Assembly (NCBI RefSeq): GCF_000719775.1
Contig: NZ_JOHR01000007.1
Coordinates: 372,001 to 436,000, forward strand
DNA: 64,000 bases
Reading direction: 5' to 3'
DNA from: Streptomyces sp. NRRL F-5135
GTDB taxonomy: Bacteria > Actinomycetota > Actinomycetes > Streptomycetales > Streptomycetaceae
Shown: in pieces, positions 17,701 to 25,524 of the stretch
How the letters are laid out: every line of letters starts with the position of its first letter
How positions within the stretch are numbered: the stretch's first letter is position 1
Translations under genes and position numbers: made by a program
The notes under the pieces: model-generated
Databases searched by the model: none
Told to the model about the DNA's origin: nothing
Seen by the model: only the letters and a program-made list of their open reading frames with translations

Positions 17701-18393
17701 TCAGACGGCGGCGTGCGTACTCGGTCCCCGGCGCTTGGCGTGCAGCCGCACCCGGCCGCCTATCTCGATCGAGCCGTCGGGGCCGGGGGCCGTGATCAGC
17801 TGCGAGCCCCGCCCCTGGGTGATGTTCAGGGCACGCCCCAGCTCCGCCGTGAGCAGCAGCGCCGCCGCGCCGGTCGCCTCGTCCTCCACGATGCCGTCGT
17901 CCCGGCGCGGGAACGCCCGCGCCCTGACCCGGCCCGCCGCCTCGTCCAGCCAGGCCCAGGCGTAGAGCCACCCCTCCCCCGGCGGCGGCGCGGGCAGGGC
18001 GTCGACCTCGGCGGCGGTGGCGTACTGCCGGAGCGTACGGGGCGGCGCCCACTCGGGGCGGGCGGTGATCCAGGTGAACTCCCCGTCCTGCCGCACCCAC
18101 ACCTCCCCGGCGGGCGGGTTCACCGACTCCAGGTCCAGCAGCCAGGCCGCGCCGACGAGCGGATGCCCGGCGAACGGCAGGCGCAGGCCGGGGGTGTAGA
18201 TGTCCACCACGCCGAGTTCGGGATCGTCCACGAACACGGTCTCGCTGTAACCGAGCCGCGCGGCCAGCGCCTGCCGGCCCGCCCGGTCCGGATGATGGCG
18301 GCCCTCGCGGACGACGCCCAGCGTGTTGCCGTGTCGGCCGTCGGCGGCGCAGAAGACGCTGAGTACGTCGATGTCGTTCACCGGGGCATTCAA
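17701..18393 (-). CDS. PhzF-family isomerase-like protein
   Basis: A 230-residue member of the PhzF/diaminopimelate-epimerase fold. Two halves are visible: an N-terminal barrel with RHGNTLGVV and LPFAGHPLVGAAW, and a C-terminal barrel with EDEATGAAALLL, the counterpart of EDPATGS in PhzF. It is shorter than PhzF (about 280 residues), and the reaction is unknown. A phenazine pathway is not present, so a phenazine role should not be inferred. No clear ribosome-binding site precedes the ATG. Confidence 0.8.
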   Translation of the reverse strand: MNAPVNDIDVLSVFCAADGRHGNTLGVVREGRHHPDRAGRQALAARLGYSETVFVDDPELGVVDIYTPGLRLPFAGHPLVGAAWLLDLESVNPPAGEVWVRQDGEFTWITARPEWAPPRTLRQYATAAEVDALPAPPPGEGWLYAWAWLDEAAGRVRARAFPRRDDGIVEDEATGAAALLLTAELGRALNITQGRGSQLITAPGPDGSIEIGGRVRLHAKRRGPSTHAAV

Positions 18394-18448
18394 ACATCAG
18401 GTGGCCGGCGCCTTTCAACCGCGCTTGGGCCCGCCCTCTGTTCTCCCT

Positions 18449-19000
18449 TCAACCGCGCCCGAACGCGACGGCGAGCGCGAGGATTCCGAGGACGGCGCCG
18501 AGGGTGACGGCCAGCGCTTCGAGGTGGTGCCTCGGTGCGCGGTGGCGGGAGCGGGTACGCCGTCGCCCTCGTACGGGGGCGACGAGCGGCGGCGCGGGCG
18601 ACGGGGCGGCCGTCACCCCGGTCGGCTGGACCGTGAGGGTGTACCGGCCCGAATGATCGGCCGCGCCGACCGTGAACCGTTCCCCACGATCGAGCCGGCG
18701 CCGGGCCGCCTCCTGCTGCCGGTGGTCGTCGCACCAGGCCCGTAACGCCGAGGGCACGTCGGGCACGTGCGCCCCCACGGGCACCAGCACCCGCCCGGCG
18801 TCCGCCACCCAGGCGGCACGCGGATGCGGATCGAGGCCGTCGGCGATCCGGTGCGCCTGCTGCCGCAACCGGTACAGGGCGCCGCCCGGTGTGTACGTCT
18901 CCCACGCGCCGAGCAGGACGCGCGCCGTGGTCCCGTTCACGGGTCCCTCGGCGACGACGGTCACCTTGTACGTGTGCGTCGTGCGTGTCCCGTACGTCAT
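18449..19000 (-). CDS. Membrane-anchored hypothetical protein
   Basis: A 183-residue protein with a soluble N-terminal domain (about 1-120, starting MTYGTRTTHTYKVTVVAEGPVNG), a Pro-rich, Arg-rich segment (RGRRRTRSRHRAPRHH) and one C-terminal membrane helix (about 160-180). This tail-anchor topology implies a cytoplasmic domain at the membrane. The ATG overlaps the stop of the 18997 gene as ATGA, so the two are co-translated. No family recognised. Confidence 0.65.
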   Translation of the reverse strand: MTYGTRTTHTYKVTVVAEGPVNGTTARVLLGAWETYTPGGALYRLRQQAHRIADGLDPHPRAAWVADAGRVLVPVGAHVPDVPSALRAWCDDHRQQEAARRRLDRGERFTVGAADHSGRYTLTVQPTGVTAAPSPAPPLVAPVRGRRRTRSRHRAPRHHLEALAVTLGAVLGILALAVAFGRG

Positions 19001-19245
19001 CGGTGCCCGCACCCGCAGCACAGGCCGCACGGCCGGACCCACTTGAGATGAGGATGGGCGGCGATCTGCCGGTCACACTCCTCCACCGTCGGCTCCCCGA
19101 TCCCCCGCCGCGCGTTCTCCCGCCGCTTCTCCCACCAGCCGCACACGTCGCAGCCGGTCACGGGTAAGGGAGCTACGGCACGACCGGATAGGGCTTCCGG
19201 CGGCACATACAGCGCTGTCGGCGCAACCTCCGGGCTACTCGCCAT
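18997..19245 (-). CDS. Small Cys-rich hypothetical protein
   Basis: An 82-residue protein with a CDVCGWW pair near residue 32 and a terminal CGLCCGCGHR cluster; these Cys pairs could bind zinc. It is the first gene of a two-gene minus-strand unit and overlaps the membrane-anchored partner by ATGA. The unit is divergent from the XRE regulator at 19462, with a 216-bp shared upstream region. Function unknown. Confidence 0.65.
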   Translation of the reverse strand: MASSPEVAPTALYVPPEALSGRAVAPLPVTGCDVCGWWEKRRENARRGIGEPTVEECDRQIAAHPHLKWVRPCGLCCGCGHR

Positions 19246-19461
19246 AGGGCACCTCGGAAACCTGTCTACTTCTCGCCACTCAGCCCACTCCTCTGCCGTT
19301 ACTGGCGGTTGGGGAGCCGGACGGTGAACTACCGTGCGTACTCGGACAGCTACGAGAATGCACCCTGAAATTGGCTCAATTGCCGCTGGCGGAGGGAACC
19401 TCTCCGCCGCGTTCCGCTAGTTCCACACGCTCCACAACGCTCCACAACGGAGGTCAGCGCG

Positions 19462-20304
19462 ATGCCGCCGAGACGGATCATCACCGGACGAAGCCAGGAA
19501 CCACGCAAGCGGTTCGTGGAGGAACTGCGCCTGCTGCGCTCGCGGAAGGGCGACAGCCTGCGGAAGCTGGGCGAAGTGCTGGGCTGGGACTGGTCCCTGT
19601 TCGGGAAGATGGAGAGCGGCGAGACACTGGGCGGCCCGGAGGTGGTCCAGGCCCTGGACCAGCACTACGGGACGCCGGGGCTGCTGCTGACGCTGTGGGA
19701 ACTGGCCATGGCGGACCCGACGCAGTTCAAGGAGCGGTACCGGCGGTACATGATTCTGGAGGCGGAGGCGGTGAGCCTGTGGCACTTCGGGGTCAGCGTC
19801 CTCCCGGGCCTGCTCCAGACGCCGGATTACGCACGCGCGGTGCTCGCGGCGGGCGGGCTCAGCGGCGAAGAACTCAGCCAGCAGATCCAAGCACGCATAG
19901 GGCGACGGGCGTTGCTGGACGGCGAGGCCCCGCCGCACTTCCGTGCCCTCATCTCTGAGACGGTGCTGCGCACGCCATTGCAGGACGTCGAGGAGTGGCG
20001 GCGGCAGCTTGAGCACCTGCTTGAGATGGCCGAACGTCCCAACGTCACACTCCAGGTGCTGCCCCTCACGGCAGGACCACACGGGTTGGTCAGCACAGAC
20101 GTGATGTTCCTCCGCGCCCCGGACGGCAGCACCGTCGCCTACACCGAGAACGCGCTGAGCGGTGATCTGATCGAGCAACCGCAACAGGTCCAGAGCCTGC
20201 AACTCGCGTACGATGCGATTCGGGACCTGGCGTTGTCCCCGGTGGAGTCGCGGAAGTTCATCACGCAGATGTTGGAGGAGGTCCCGTGGGACCCATCGAC
20301 TTGA
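19462..20304 (+). CDS. XRE-family regulator with DUF5753 domain
   Basis: A 280-residue regulator of the Streptomyces XRE/DUF5753 class. An N-terminal HTH (about 16-70; RFVEELRLLRSRKGDSLRKLGEVLGWDWSLFGKMESG) is followed by the DUF5753 ligand-binding-like domain (about 95-275; SVLPGLLQTPDYARAVL). These genes typically precede a DUF397 gene, as here, and the pairs have been described as resembling toxin-antitoxin or developmental switches. The HTH core carries KMESG, where the family usually has RIESG. Confidence 0.9.
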   Translation: MPPRRIITGRSQEPRKRFVEELRLLRSRKGDSLRKLGEVLGWDWSLFGKMESGETLGGPEVVQALDQHYGTPGLLLTLWELAMADPTQFKERYRRYMILEAEAVSLWHFGVSVLPGLLQTPDYARAVLAAGGLSGEELSQQIQARIGRRALLDGEAPPHFRALISETVLRTPLQDVEEWRRQLEHLLEMAERPNVTLQVLPLTAGPHGLVSTDVMFLRAPDGSTVAYTENALSGDLIEQPQQVQSLQLAYDAIRDLALSPVESRKFITQMLEEVPWDPST

Positions 20305-20555
20305 GCACCCCGGTCTGGCGCAAGAGTTCGTACAGCAACTCGGACGGCGGCGCGTGCGTGGAAGCCGCCGCCAACTGGCGCAAGAGCTCGTACAGCAACC
20401 CGGACGGCGGTCAGTGCGTCGAGGCCGCCGACAACCTCCCCGGCATCGTCCCCGTCCGGGACTCCAAGAACCCGCAGGGCCCGGTCCTGACGTTCCCGAC
20501 CACGGCCTTCACCTCGTTCATCCAGGCCGTCCGGACGGCAGCCCTCACCCCCTGA
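20286..20555 (+). CDS. DUF397 protein with internally duplicated motif
   Basis: An 89-residue DUF397 protein, the usual partner of XRE/DUF5753 regulators. The family motif WRKSSYSN.DGG.CVEAA occurs twice, at about residues 11-28 and 31-48, followed by the single C-terminal half PGIVPVRDSKNPQGPVLTF. Normal family members carry one copy, so the N-terminal motif has been duplicated. The GTG start at 20286 is backed by a strong GGAGGAGG site and overlaps the regulator gene by 19 bp, implying coupled translation. Confidence 0.9.
   Translation: MGPIDLSTPVWRKSSYSNSDGGACVEAAANWRKSSYSNPDGGQCVEAADNLPGIVPVRDSKNPQGPVLTFPTTAFTSFIQAVRTAALTP
20316..20435. repeat. 60-bp in-frame tandem duplication within DUF397 gene
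   Basis: Two adjacent 60-bp units (20316-20375 and 20376-20435) each encode the motif WRKSSYSN.DGG.CVEAA. The copies are close at DNA level but differ at several, mostly synonymous positions, so the duplication is not brand new. Confidence 0.85.
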
Positions 20556-20727
20556 ACACACCCCAACCCGAATCTCTTGCGTCGCCCGTTGCGCACAACG
20601 CCACGGGCGACGCCTGACGCCCGCTCCGCAGTGGAGAGTGGCCTGCCCTCGACGCGTGATGGTTTCCCTGTCGGTGGACCGCTGCGACAATCAGTCCGGT
20701 CGCAGGGGCACGCGCAGAGGGGGGCGG

Positions 20728-21231
20728 GTGGCTCAGTCAGAGATTCCGGTGGCGTTGATCGGCCTGGGCGGTGCGGTCGCGGGCGCGGCGGCGACCCTCG
20801 CGGTGGGCCGCATCACCGGACGCGCGAGCGTCAAGGCGGCCACCGTGGCCAAGGTGGACACCTTGCAGGACGAACTGACCCGATTCTGCGCACCGTTCGT
20901 CGACGCGAGGACCCAGTTGCATCCGGCCCTCAACGGACGGACCCCCGACGCACCGTGGCGGGCGCTGGCCCCGCAGATGTCCAGGGCGGCGCCACGCTGG
21001 ACGTCGATGGCGGCCGACCCGCTGACGCTGTGGGATATGCCCGGGGTCGTACGCCGTAAGGCCGCGTACGTGGACGGCGAAATACGCTCTCACCAGTCCC
21101 GGGACGATCAACTGCTCGTCGGCGACGTACACGCGGCCGTGCGTGAGCTGTACCAGGAAGCCGCGACGCTCATCACCACGTACACGCGAGAGTTCCGCAG
21201 ACTCGCCAAGCGCGGGCTGGGCGTGATGTGA
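20728..21231 (+). CDS. Single-pass membrane-anchored hypothetical protein
   Basis: A 167-residue protein beginning with a signal-anchor (IPVALIGLGGAVAGAAATLAVG, residues 6-27), then a largely helical soluble domain. GTG 20728 is preferred because a GAGGGGGG run lies immediately upstream and the anchor begins at once. The tail TTYTREFRRLAKRGLGVM is basic. This N-anchored helical type is common in Streptomyces but uncharacterised. Confidence 0.7.
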   Translation: MAQSEIPVALIGLGGAVAGAAATLAVGRITGRASVKAATVAKVDTLQDELTRFCAPFVDARTQLHPALNGRTPDAPWRALAPQMSRAAPRWTSMAADPLTLWDMPGVVRRKAAYVDGEIRSHQSRDDQLLVGDVHAAVRELYQEAATLITTYTREFRRLAKRGLGVM

Positions 21232-21399
21232 CGCGTACGACGTGCCGCCGCAGTCGCTCGGCGACCGGCGCCGGTTGAGGAGCCCGCCCGAGTGCGCCCG
21301 CCTCCGAGCCGTGAGGCACCCTGACAGACAGGTGCGCGCGTCTTTCCTCTCAGCTTCGGCGGCTCACCGCGCCGCCCACCGGACATTGGACTGATCCGT

Positions 21400-22296
21400 A
21401 TGACATCCGCATCCCGCAACTCCTCCCCTTCTCGGCCGGCCCGCGACGCGGACCCCACTTTCGTGCTCGTGCACGGCTCGTGCTCCAGTTCGCTGATGTG
21501 GGCTCCCGTCCAGCGCGCACTGGCCCTGCTCGGCCGTCGCAGCTACGCCGTCGACCTGCCGGGGCACGGCTTCGACGCGCAGTACTCGTCCGCCTACCAG
21601 GCCCCGCAGGACCTCGAAGCCTGGGCGGTCGAACCGTCGAAACTGGCCGGGGTCACCCTTCAGGACAACATCGACATGGTGGTCGACGTCGTCCGGCGGC
21701 TGGCCGAGCACGGGCCGGTGGTGCTGGTGGGCGCCAGCCTCGGCGGAACCACCGTGACCGGGGTGGGCAACACGGTCCCCGACCTGGTCAGCCGGCTCGT
21801 CTACATCTCCGCGTGGTCGTGCGTGCGGCGCGCGAACCCCATGGAGTACATGCAGGAGCCCGAGTTCGGCGAGAACCTGCTCGCCCCACTGGCGGCGCTG
21901 AACGTCGGAAACCCCGCCGAACTCGGCGTCGGGCGGGCCAACTACCGCACCGCCGATCCGGACCTGATCGCCGCCGCCAAGGCTGCGATCATGGCGGACG
22001 GCACGGACGAGCAGTTCCGGGCCTTCCTCAACATCCTGCAGCCGGACGAGTCGCTCGCGGTGATAGCGAGCGACGCACGCGGCCACGCCGACACCTGGGG
22101 CACCGTCCCCCGCACCTATATCCGCCTCGCCGACGACCGGTCGATCCCCGTGGCCATGCAGGACCGACTGATCGCCGAAGGCGACGCTCTGACCCCCGAC
22201 AACCCGTACGACGTGCACACCCTGGCCACCAGCCACGTCGGGTTTCTGCTCGAACCGGCGAAGGTGGCCGGCATCCTCGACCGGCTGACCGTCTGA
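21400..22296 (+). CDS. Alpha/beta hydrolase (copy 1 of a local paralogue pair)
   Basis: A 298-residue alpha/beta hydrolase. HGSCSS near residue 27 forms the oxyanion loop, VDLPGHG follows, the nucleophile elbow is GASLGG, and TSHVGFL supplies the catalytic His near the C-terminus. It shares order, length and many blocks (AYQAPQDL, GNPAELG, MADGTDEQF, NPYDV.TL) with the 25525 product, so they are recent paralogues. Such enzymes are esterases or C-C hydrolases; the substrate is unknown. A strong hairpin follows the stop. Confidence 0.88.
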   Translation: MTSASRNSSPSRPARDADPTFVLVHGSCSSSLMWAPVQRALALLGRRSYAVDLPGHGFDAQYSSAYQAPQDLEAWAVEPSKLAGVTLQDNIDMVVDVVRRLAEHGPVVLVGASLGGTTVTGVGNTVPDLVSRLVYISAWSCVRRANPMEYMQEPEFGENLLAPLAALNVGNPAELGVGRANYRTADPDLIAAAKAAIMADGTDEQFRAFLNILQPDESLAVIASDARGHADTWGTVPRTYIRLADDRSIPVAMQDRLIAEGDALTPDNPYDVHTLATSHVGFLLEPAKVAGILDRLTV

Positions 22297-22322
22297 CACC
22301 AGGCACAGACACCCGGTGAGGA

Positions 22323-22358
22323 CGTCGTGGGTGCAGCCGACCGGATGCACCCACGACG
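22323..22358. terminator. Bidirectional hairpin terminator
   Basis: A perfect 13-bp stem (CGTCGTGGGTGCA / TGCACCCACGACG) with a 10-base loop lies between convergent hydrolase genes ending at 22296 and 22504. There is no long T run, as is usual for GC-rich actinobacteria. It can serve both strands. Confidence 0.75.
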
Positions 22359-22503
22359 AGGTGGCCCTCGACCATCCCGGTCCGGAAGCTCTTGCGTCGG
22401 CTGTTGCGGACAACGCGACGAACACCGGCCAGAGGAACGTCCGGCGCACACGGCCGGGCCGGGAGGCGACTGGGCCGACGGGACCGCTTCGGCGGTGGCG
22501 GGG

Positions 22504-23310
22504 TTATCGGTGACGAGCCGTGGCGAGGTCGTTGAGCAGGTGGCCGAGCTCTGTGGGCGCCTGGAGGTGGGCCAGGTGGCCCTGTCCGGGAAGTTCGTGG
22601 ACTTCGGCATGCGGGACGCGCTGCCGGACGTCCTCGAACGACGTCCCGTAGGGGGCCGTTCCGCGATTCGACTGGCCGACGATCAGATCGACGCGGTCCG
22701 CGCGCCGCGCCATCGCGTCCGGTTGCGGCGCGGCGTTCAGCGCCGCGAGTTCGGCGTGCGCGGGCATGCTCAAGCGGCACAAGGTCGCCCACGTTTCGCG
22801 GTCGGCCCGCAGCGCCTCGACATGCGCCGCGTCGAAGCCGGAGATCCGCTGATTCACTATCTCGACGGTGGTGTCCCAGTCCGCCTTCTCCTCGGCGGCC
22901 TTCAGGTCCGGCAGTGCGTGACGGCCGAACGGCCGCGTCACCGGCTCATAGGCGATCACATGGCGCAGCGGACGGTCGTCGGCGGCCAGCAACGCGATCA
23001 GGCCGCCGTAGCTCCAGCCGAAGAGCGCGTTCGCACCGTCGAACTCGTCGAGGACCACGCCGAGGTCCTCGACCTCCGTCCGCAGCGAGTACGCGCCGGT
23101 CAACGGCCCCGAGGGCGCGCGTCCCCGGCGGTTCACGACCGCCACCGACGGCCAGGCGTCGACGGCGGTCGCGACGCCCTGCCACGCGTGCGCGTCGCTC
23201 ATCGCACCCGGGACGACGACGAGACCCGGAGCATCCGGCTCCCCGTACACGTCGACCGTCACCCAGCTGCCCCCGCCGACAGACAGCTTCTTCTGAATCG
23301 TTCGCTCCAT
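22504..23310 (-). CDS. Alpha/beta hydrolase controlled by divergent TetR
   Basis: A 268-residue alpha/beta hydrolase, not closely related to the two paralogues at 21400 and 25525. VVVPGAMSD forms the oxyanion region, GWSYGG the nucleophile elbow, and GQGHLAHL the catalytic His. It starts MERTIQKKLSVGGG. The ATG lies inside a perfect inverted repeat shared with the divergent TetR gene, so TetR repression is expected. The stop is TAA, rare in this genome. Substrate unknown. Confidence 0.85.
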   Translation of the reverse strand: MERTIQKKLSVGGGSWVTVDVYGEPDAPGLVVVPGAMSDAHAWQGVATAVDAWPSVAVVNRRGRAPSGPLTGAYSLRTEVEDLGVVLDEFDGANALFGWSYGGLIALLAADDRPLRHVIAYEPVTRPFGRHALPDLKAAEEKADWDTTVEIVNQRISGFDAAHVEALRADRETWATLCRLSMPAHAELAALNAAPQPDAMARRADRVDLIVGQSNRGTAPYGTSFEDVRQRVPHAEVHELPGQGHLAHLQAPTELGHLLNDLATARHR

Positions 23311-23326
23311 AAATCCATTATGGAGC
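23304..23326. promoter_or_regulatory. TetR-type operator between hydrolase and tetR genes
   Basis: GCTCCATAA-ATCCA-TTATGGAGC is a perfect 9-bp inverted repeat with a 5-bp spacer. It covers the hydrolase start codon (23308-23310). TACAAT at 23335-23340, six bases before the tetR GTG, looks like the -10 of a leaderless tetR mRNA. Binding here could silence both genes. Confidence 0.7.
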
Positions 23327-23346
23327 ACACGCTCTACAATGCAACC

Positions 23347-23967
23347 GTGCCCCAGCGAAACCGTGGACGACCACCGGCCTTCGACCGCGACCGCGCGGTC
23401 CTCGACGCCGCCCGCCTCTTCTGGCGCCGCGGCTACTCCGGGACCTCGACCCGAGCGCTCACCGCTTCCCTCGGGCTCTCCACCTCCAGCCTCTACGCGG
23501 CCTTCGGCAGCAAGGCCGGGCTGTTCGAGGAAGCGGTGCGGACCTACGCCGAGCGCTACCGGGAGATCTACGAGCAGGCCGTCGCCGAGCAGGACATCCG
23601 GACCGTCGTCGAACGCGTCCTCACCGACTCGGTCCACGAGTTCACCCGGCCAAGTGACGTGCATCCGGGCTGCCTCAGCAGCAGCGCCGCGATGACCGAC
23701 AGCACGAGCACGCTCGACACCAGCGCCTACTTCGCCGAACTACAGGACTCGAACGAGCGGGCCCTCCTCGCACGCGTCGAGCGAGCGATCCAGGACGGGG
23801 AACTGACCGCCGGGACCGACGCGGCGGCCCTGACCGGACTCGTCCAGTCCGTCTGGCACGGGCTGTCGACGCGGTCCAACCTCGGCGCGACTCGCGAGGA
23901 CCTGCTCGCGACGGCGCGACTCGCCCACGAGCTGATCTGCCGGCAACTCACGCCGCCGGCCCTGTGA
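23347..23967 (+). CDS. TetR-family regulator
   Basis: A 206-residue TetR regulator. The HTH (about 10-60) includes RDRAVLDAARLFWRRGYSGTSTRALTASLGLSTSSLYAAFGSKAGLFEEAV. The C-terminal domain has the TetR_C-type segment PSDVHPGCLSSSAA, which in related proteins lines the ligand pocket. The GTG at 23347 is chosen from the leaderless promoter pattern; ATG 23320 would add nine residues and lies within the operator. It is divergent from the hydrolase at 22504 and probably represses it. Confidence 0.88.
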   Translation: MPQRNRGRPPAFDRDRAVLDAARLFWRRGYSGTSTRALTASLGLSTSSLYAAFGSKAGLFEEAVRTYAERYREIYEQAVAEQDIRTVVERVLTDSVHEFTRPSDVHPGCLSSSAAMTDSTSTLDTSAYFAELQDSNERALLARVERAIQDGELTAGTDAAALTGLVQSVWHGLSTRSNLGATREDLLATARLAHELICRQLTPPAL

Positions 23968-24119
23968 CCCGCGACAGCCTGCCAGTACGCCGGGCCGGTT
24001 CTCGGTCTTGTGAGGACAGCCCGCCGACAACGGGTACGGCGAGCGATGTGCCAGGAGGAGTTCGGGGCGGCGTTCGCGGTCGCGGAGGTGTGTCAGTGCC
24101 GCGGTCTAGGGTCAACGGC

Positions 24120-24862
24120 ATGACTGCAGAACGTGCCGCGTTCGAAGCGGCGTGGGACCGCTTCGCGTCGTGGCTGTCCGCGCACTGTCCCATTGACCAT
24201 GCGGCCCTGCGACCGGCCGCCACCACCGAGGAGATCCGGACCCTCGAAATACGCCTCGGATTCCCGCTCCACCCGCAACTGAGGGCACTTCTGGAGCGGC
24301 ACAACGGGGTCATGGAGAATCCAGAGCCGGACAACGTGTACGCGCGGGGGCTTTCCTTCCGTTGGGACACCGGCTCAGTGGAACGGACCGCATCGCCTAC
24401 GAGCACGAGTTGCTGGTGAACCTGAGCGGGCTCATGGCCAACGGGCGTGGGGAGGACGACCTTCAAGGCCACGCCCATCAGTGGGTGCCCTTCGCGCATC
24501 CCAACGACGGGGGTGTCGCCTTCATCGACCACCGCCCCGGCCCGACCTACGGACGTGTCTACGAGATGGGCATCGGCTCGGGAGCCGTCGAGGCCGCCAC
24601 GTGGGGGGCCAGCCTGACCGAGCTGTTCGACGCACTGGCCACGAGCCTGTACACCGGTGAGCCGTTCCGAGGCGATTGGCCCGATCCCTACGAACTGCCC
24701 TCAGGACATTTCCACCTCAGTTGGGTCGGCAGTAACCGTACGAAGATGGCGAGCATGCAGGACTGGCCCCCGCCCCAGCGGCTCGACTCGCCCCTCCAGC
24801 CGGCACCGGCCACCGGGCGAAAGCTGGGCCGCTCTCTTGGCGCACTCATTGTCCCGTCATAG
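24120..24862 (+). pseudogene. SMI1/KNR4-family gene split by a single-base frameshift
   Basis: The first part (from ATG 24120) encodes an SMI1/KNR4 N-terminus, TTEEIRTLEIRLGFPLHPQLRALLERHNGV. The rest of the domain, GAFLPLGHRLSGTDRIAYEHE through the Trp-rich end, is in another frame. The shift falls at the G run 24347-24351: one extra G would restore a continuous protein of about 247 residues. A recent mutation, a sequencing error, or -1 slippage on GGG are all possible. Codon bias stays normal on both sides, so decay, if any, is recent. Confidence 0.8.
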
Positions 24863-24915
24863 TGGTCCGCGCCGGCGTGGGGCCGACGATCGTTCGTCGT
24901 ACACGGTGGCTGTTG

Positions 24916-25356
24916 TCAGCGCGGCATGCGCCGCCCCAGCTCACGTGCCCGCTCACGCAATCCAGCGCTCCAGGCCCCGCCTTCCGCCGGAGCGGCCATC
25001 CCTGTGGCGGCGGAAAGCTGCACGTCTTCAAGCGGGCCGCCCGGTGCGGCTTCGAGCTGCGCCCAGTCCAGTTTGGTTCCGGCGCGCTCCGCGAGAACCA
25101 GCACGGTGGCGACAAAGCCTTCGGACAGTGCGAGCAGTACGGCGTGGCCTGTTCTTCTGTGCTGCGCGAGGAGGGCGTTGACGAAAGTTCCGAAGGTGAC
25201 CGGATCAATCTGGCACTCGTCGTTCTCCATGGGCCCGATACCCGAGAGGAGTGCCAGTTCCGCCTCGAAGAGAGCTACGTGACGCTGGAACATCCGGGAA
25301 GCGCCGTTGGACGGATTCCACAGGGTCTCGTCGCCCACGTCGAAGTACTGGCTCAT
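24916..25356 (-). CDS. Hypothetical protein, DUF6086-like
   Basis: A 146-residue soluble protein beginning MSQYFDVGDETLWNPSNGAS. It is mostly helical with one hydrophobic segment (TGHAVLLALSEGFVATVLVLAERAG). The opening resembles the Streptomyces DUF6086 family from memory, which needs a database check. It is convergent with the frameshifted SMI1/KNR4 gene. The ATG at 25356 is preferred over 25419 because the N-terminus then matches the family pattern. Confidence 0.6.
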   Translation of the reverse strand: MSQYFDVGDETLWNPSNGASRMFQRHVALFEAELALLSGIGPMENDECQIDPVTFGTFVNALLAQHRRTGHAVLLALSEGFVATVLVLAERAGTKLDWAQLEAAPGGPLEDVQLSAATGMAAPAEGGAWSAGLRERARELGRRMPR

Positions 25357-25524
25357 CGTGGCACCTTTCGCCGTAGCAGGGGGAATCGTCGCAGGAGCAG
25401 CCGCCGTCAGCGACTCCATTACGAAGCGGACAAGTTGGAAGGCTCGTCCGGGTAGTGCGGACGATCTTTCGCTGAGTAGTGTGAACCACCGGCGTCACGG
25501 AGTCCGGAAAGTGAGTGCAGACAG

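Noticed and set aside
17701..18393. Phenazine biosynthesis suggested by the PhzF-like gene
   Set aside because: No other phz gene is nearby and PhzF-fold proteins are widespread outside phenazine producers.
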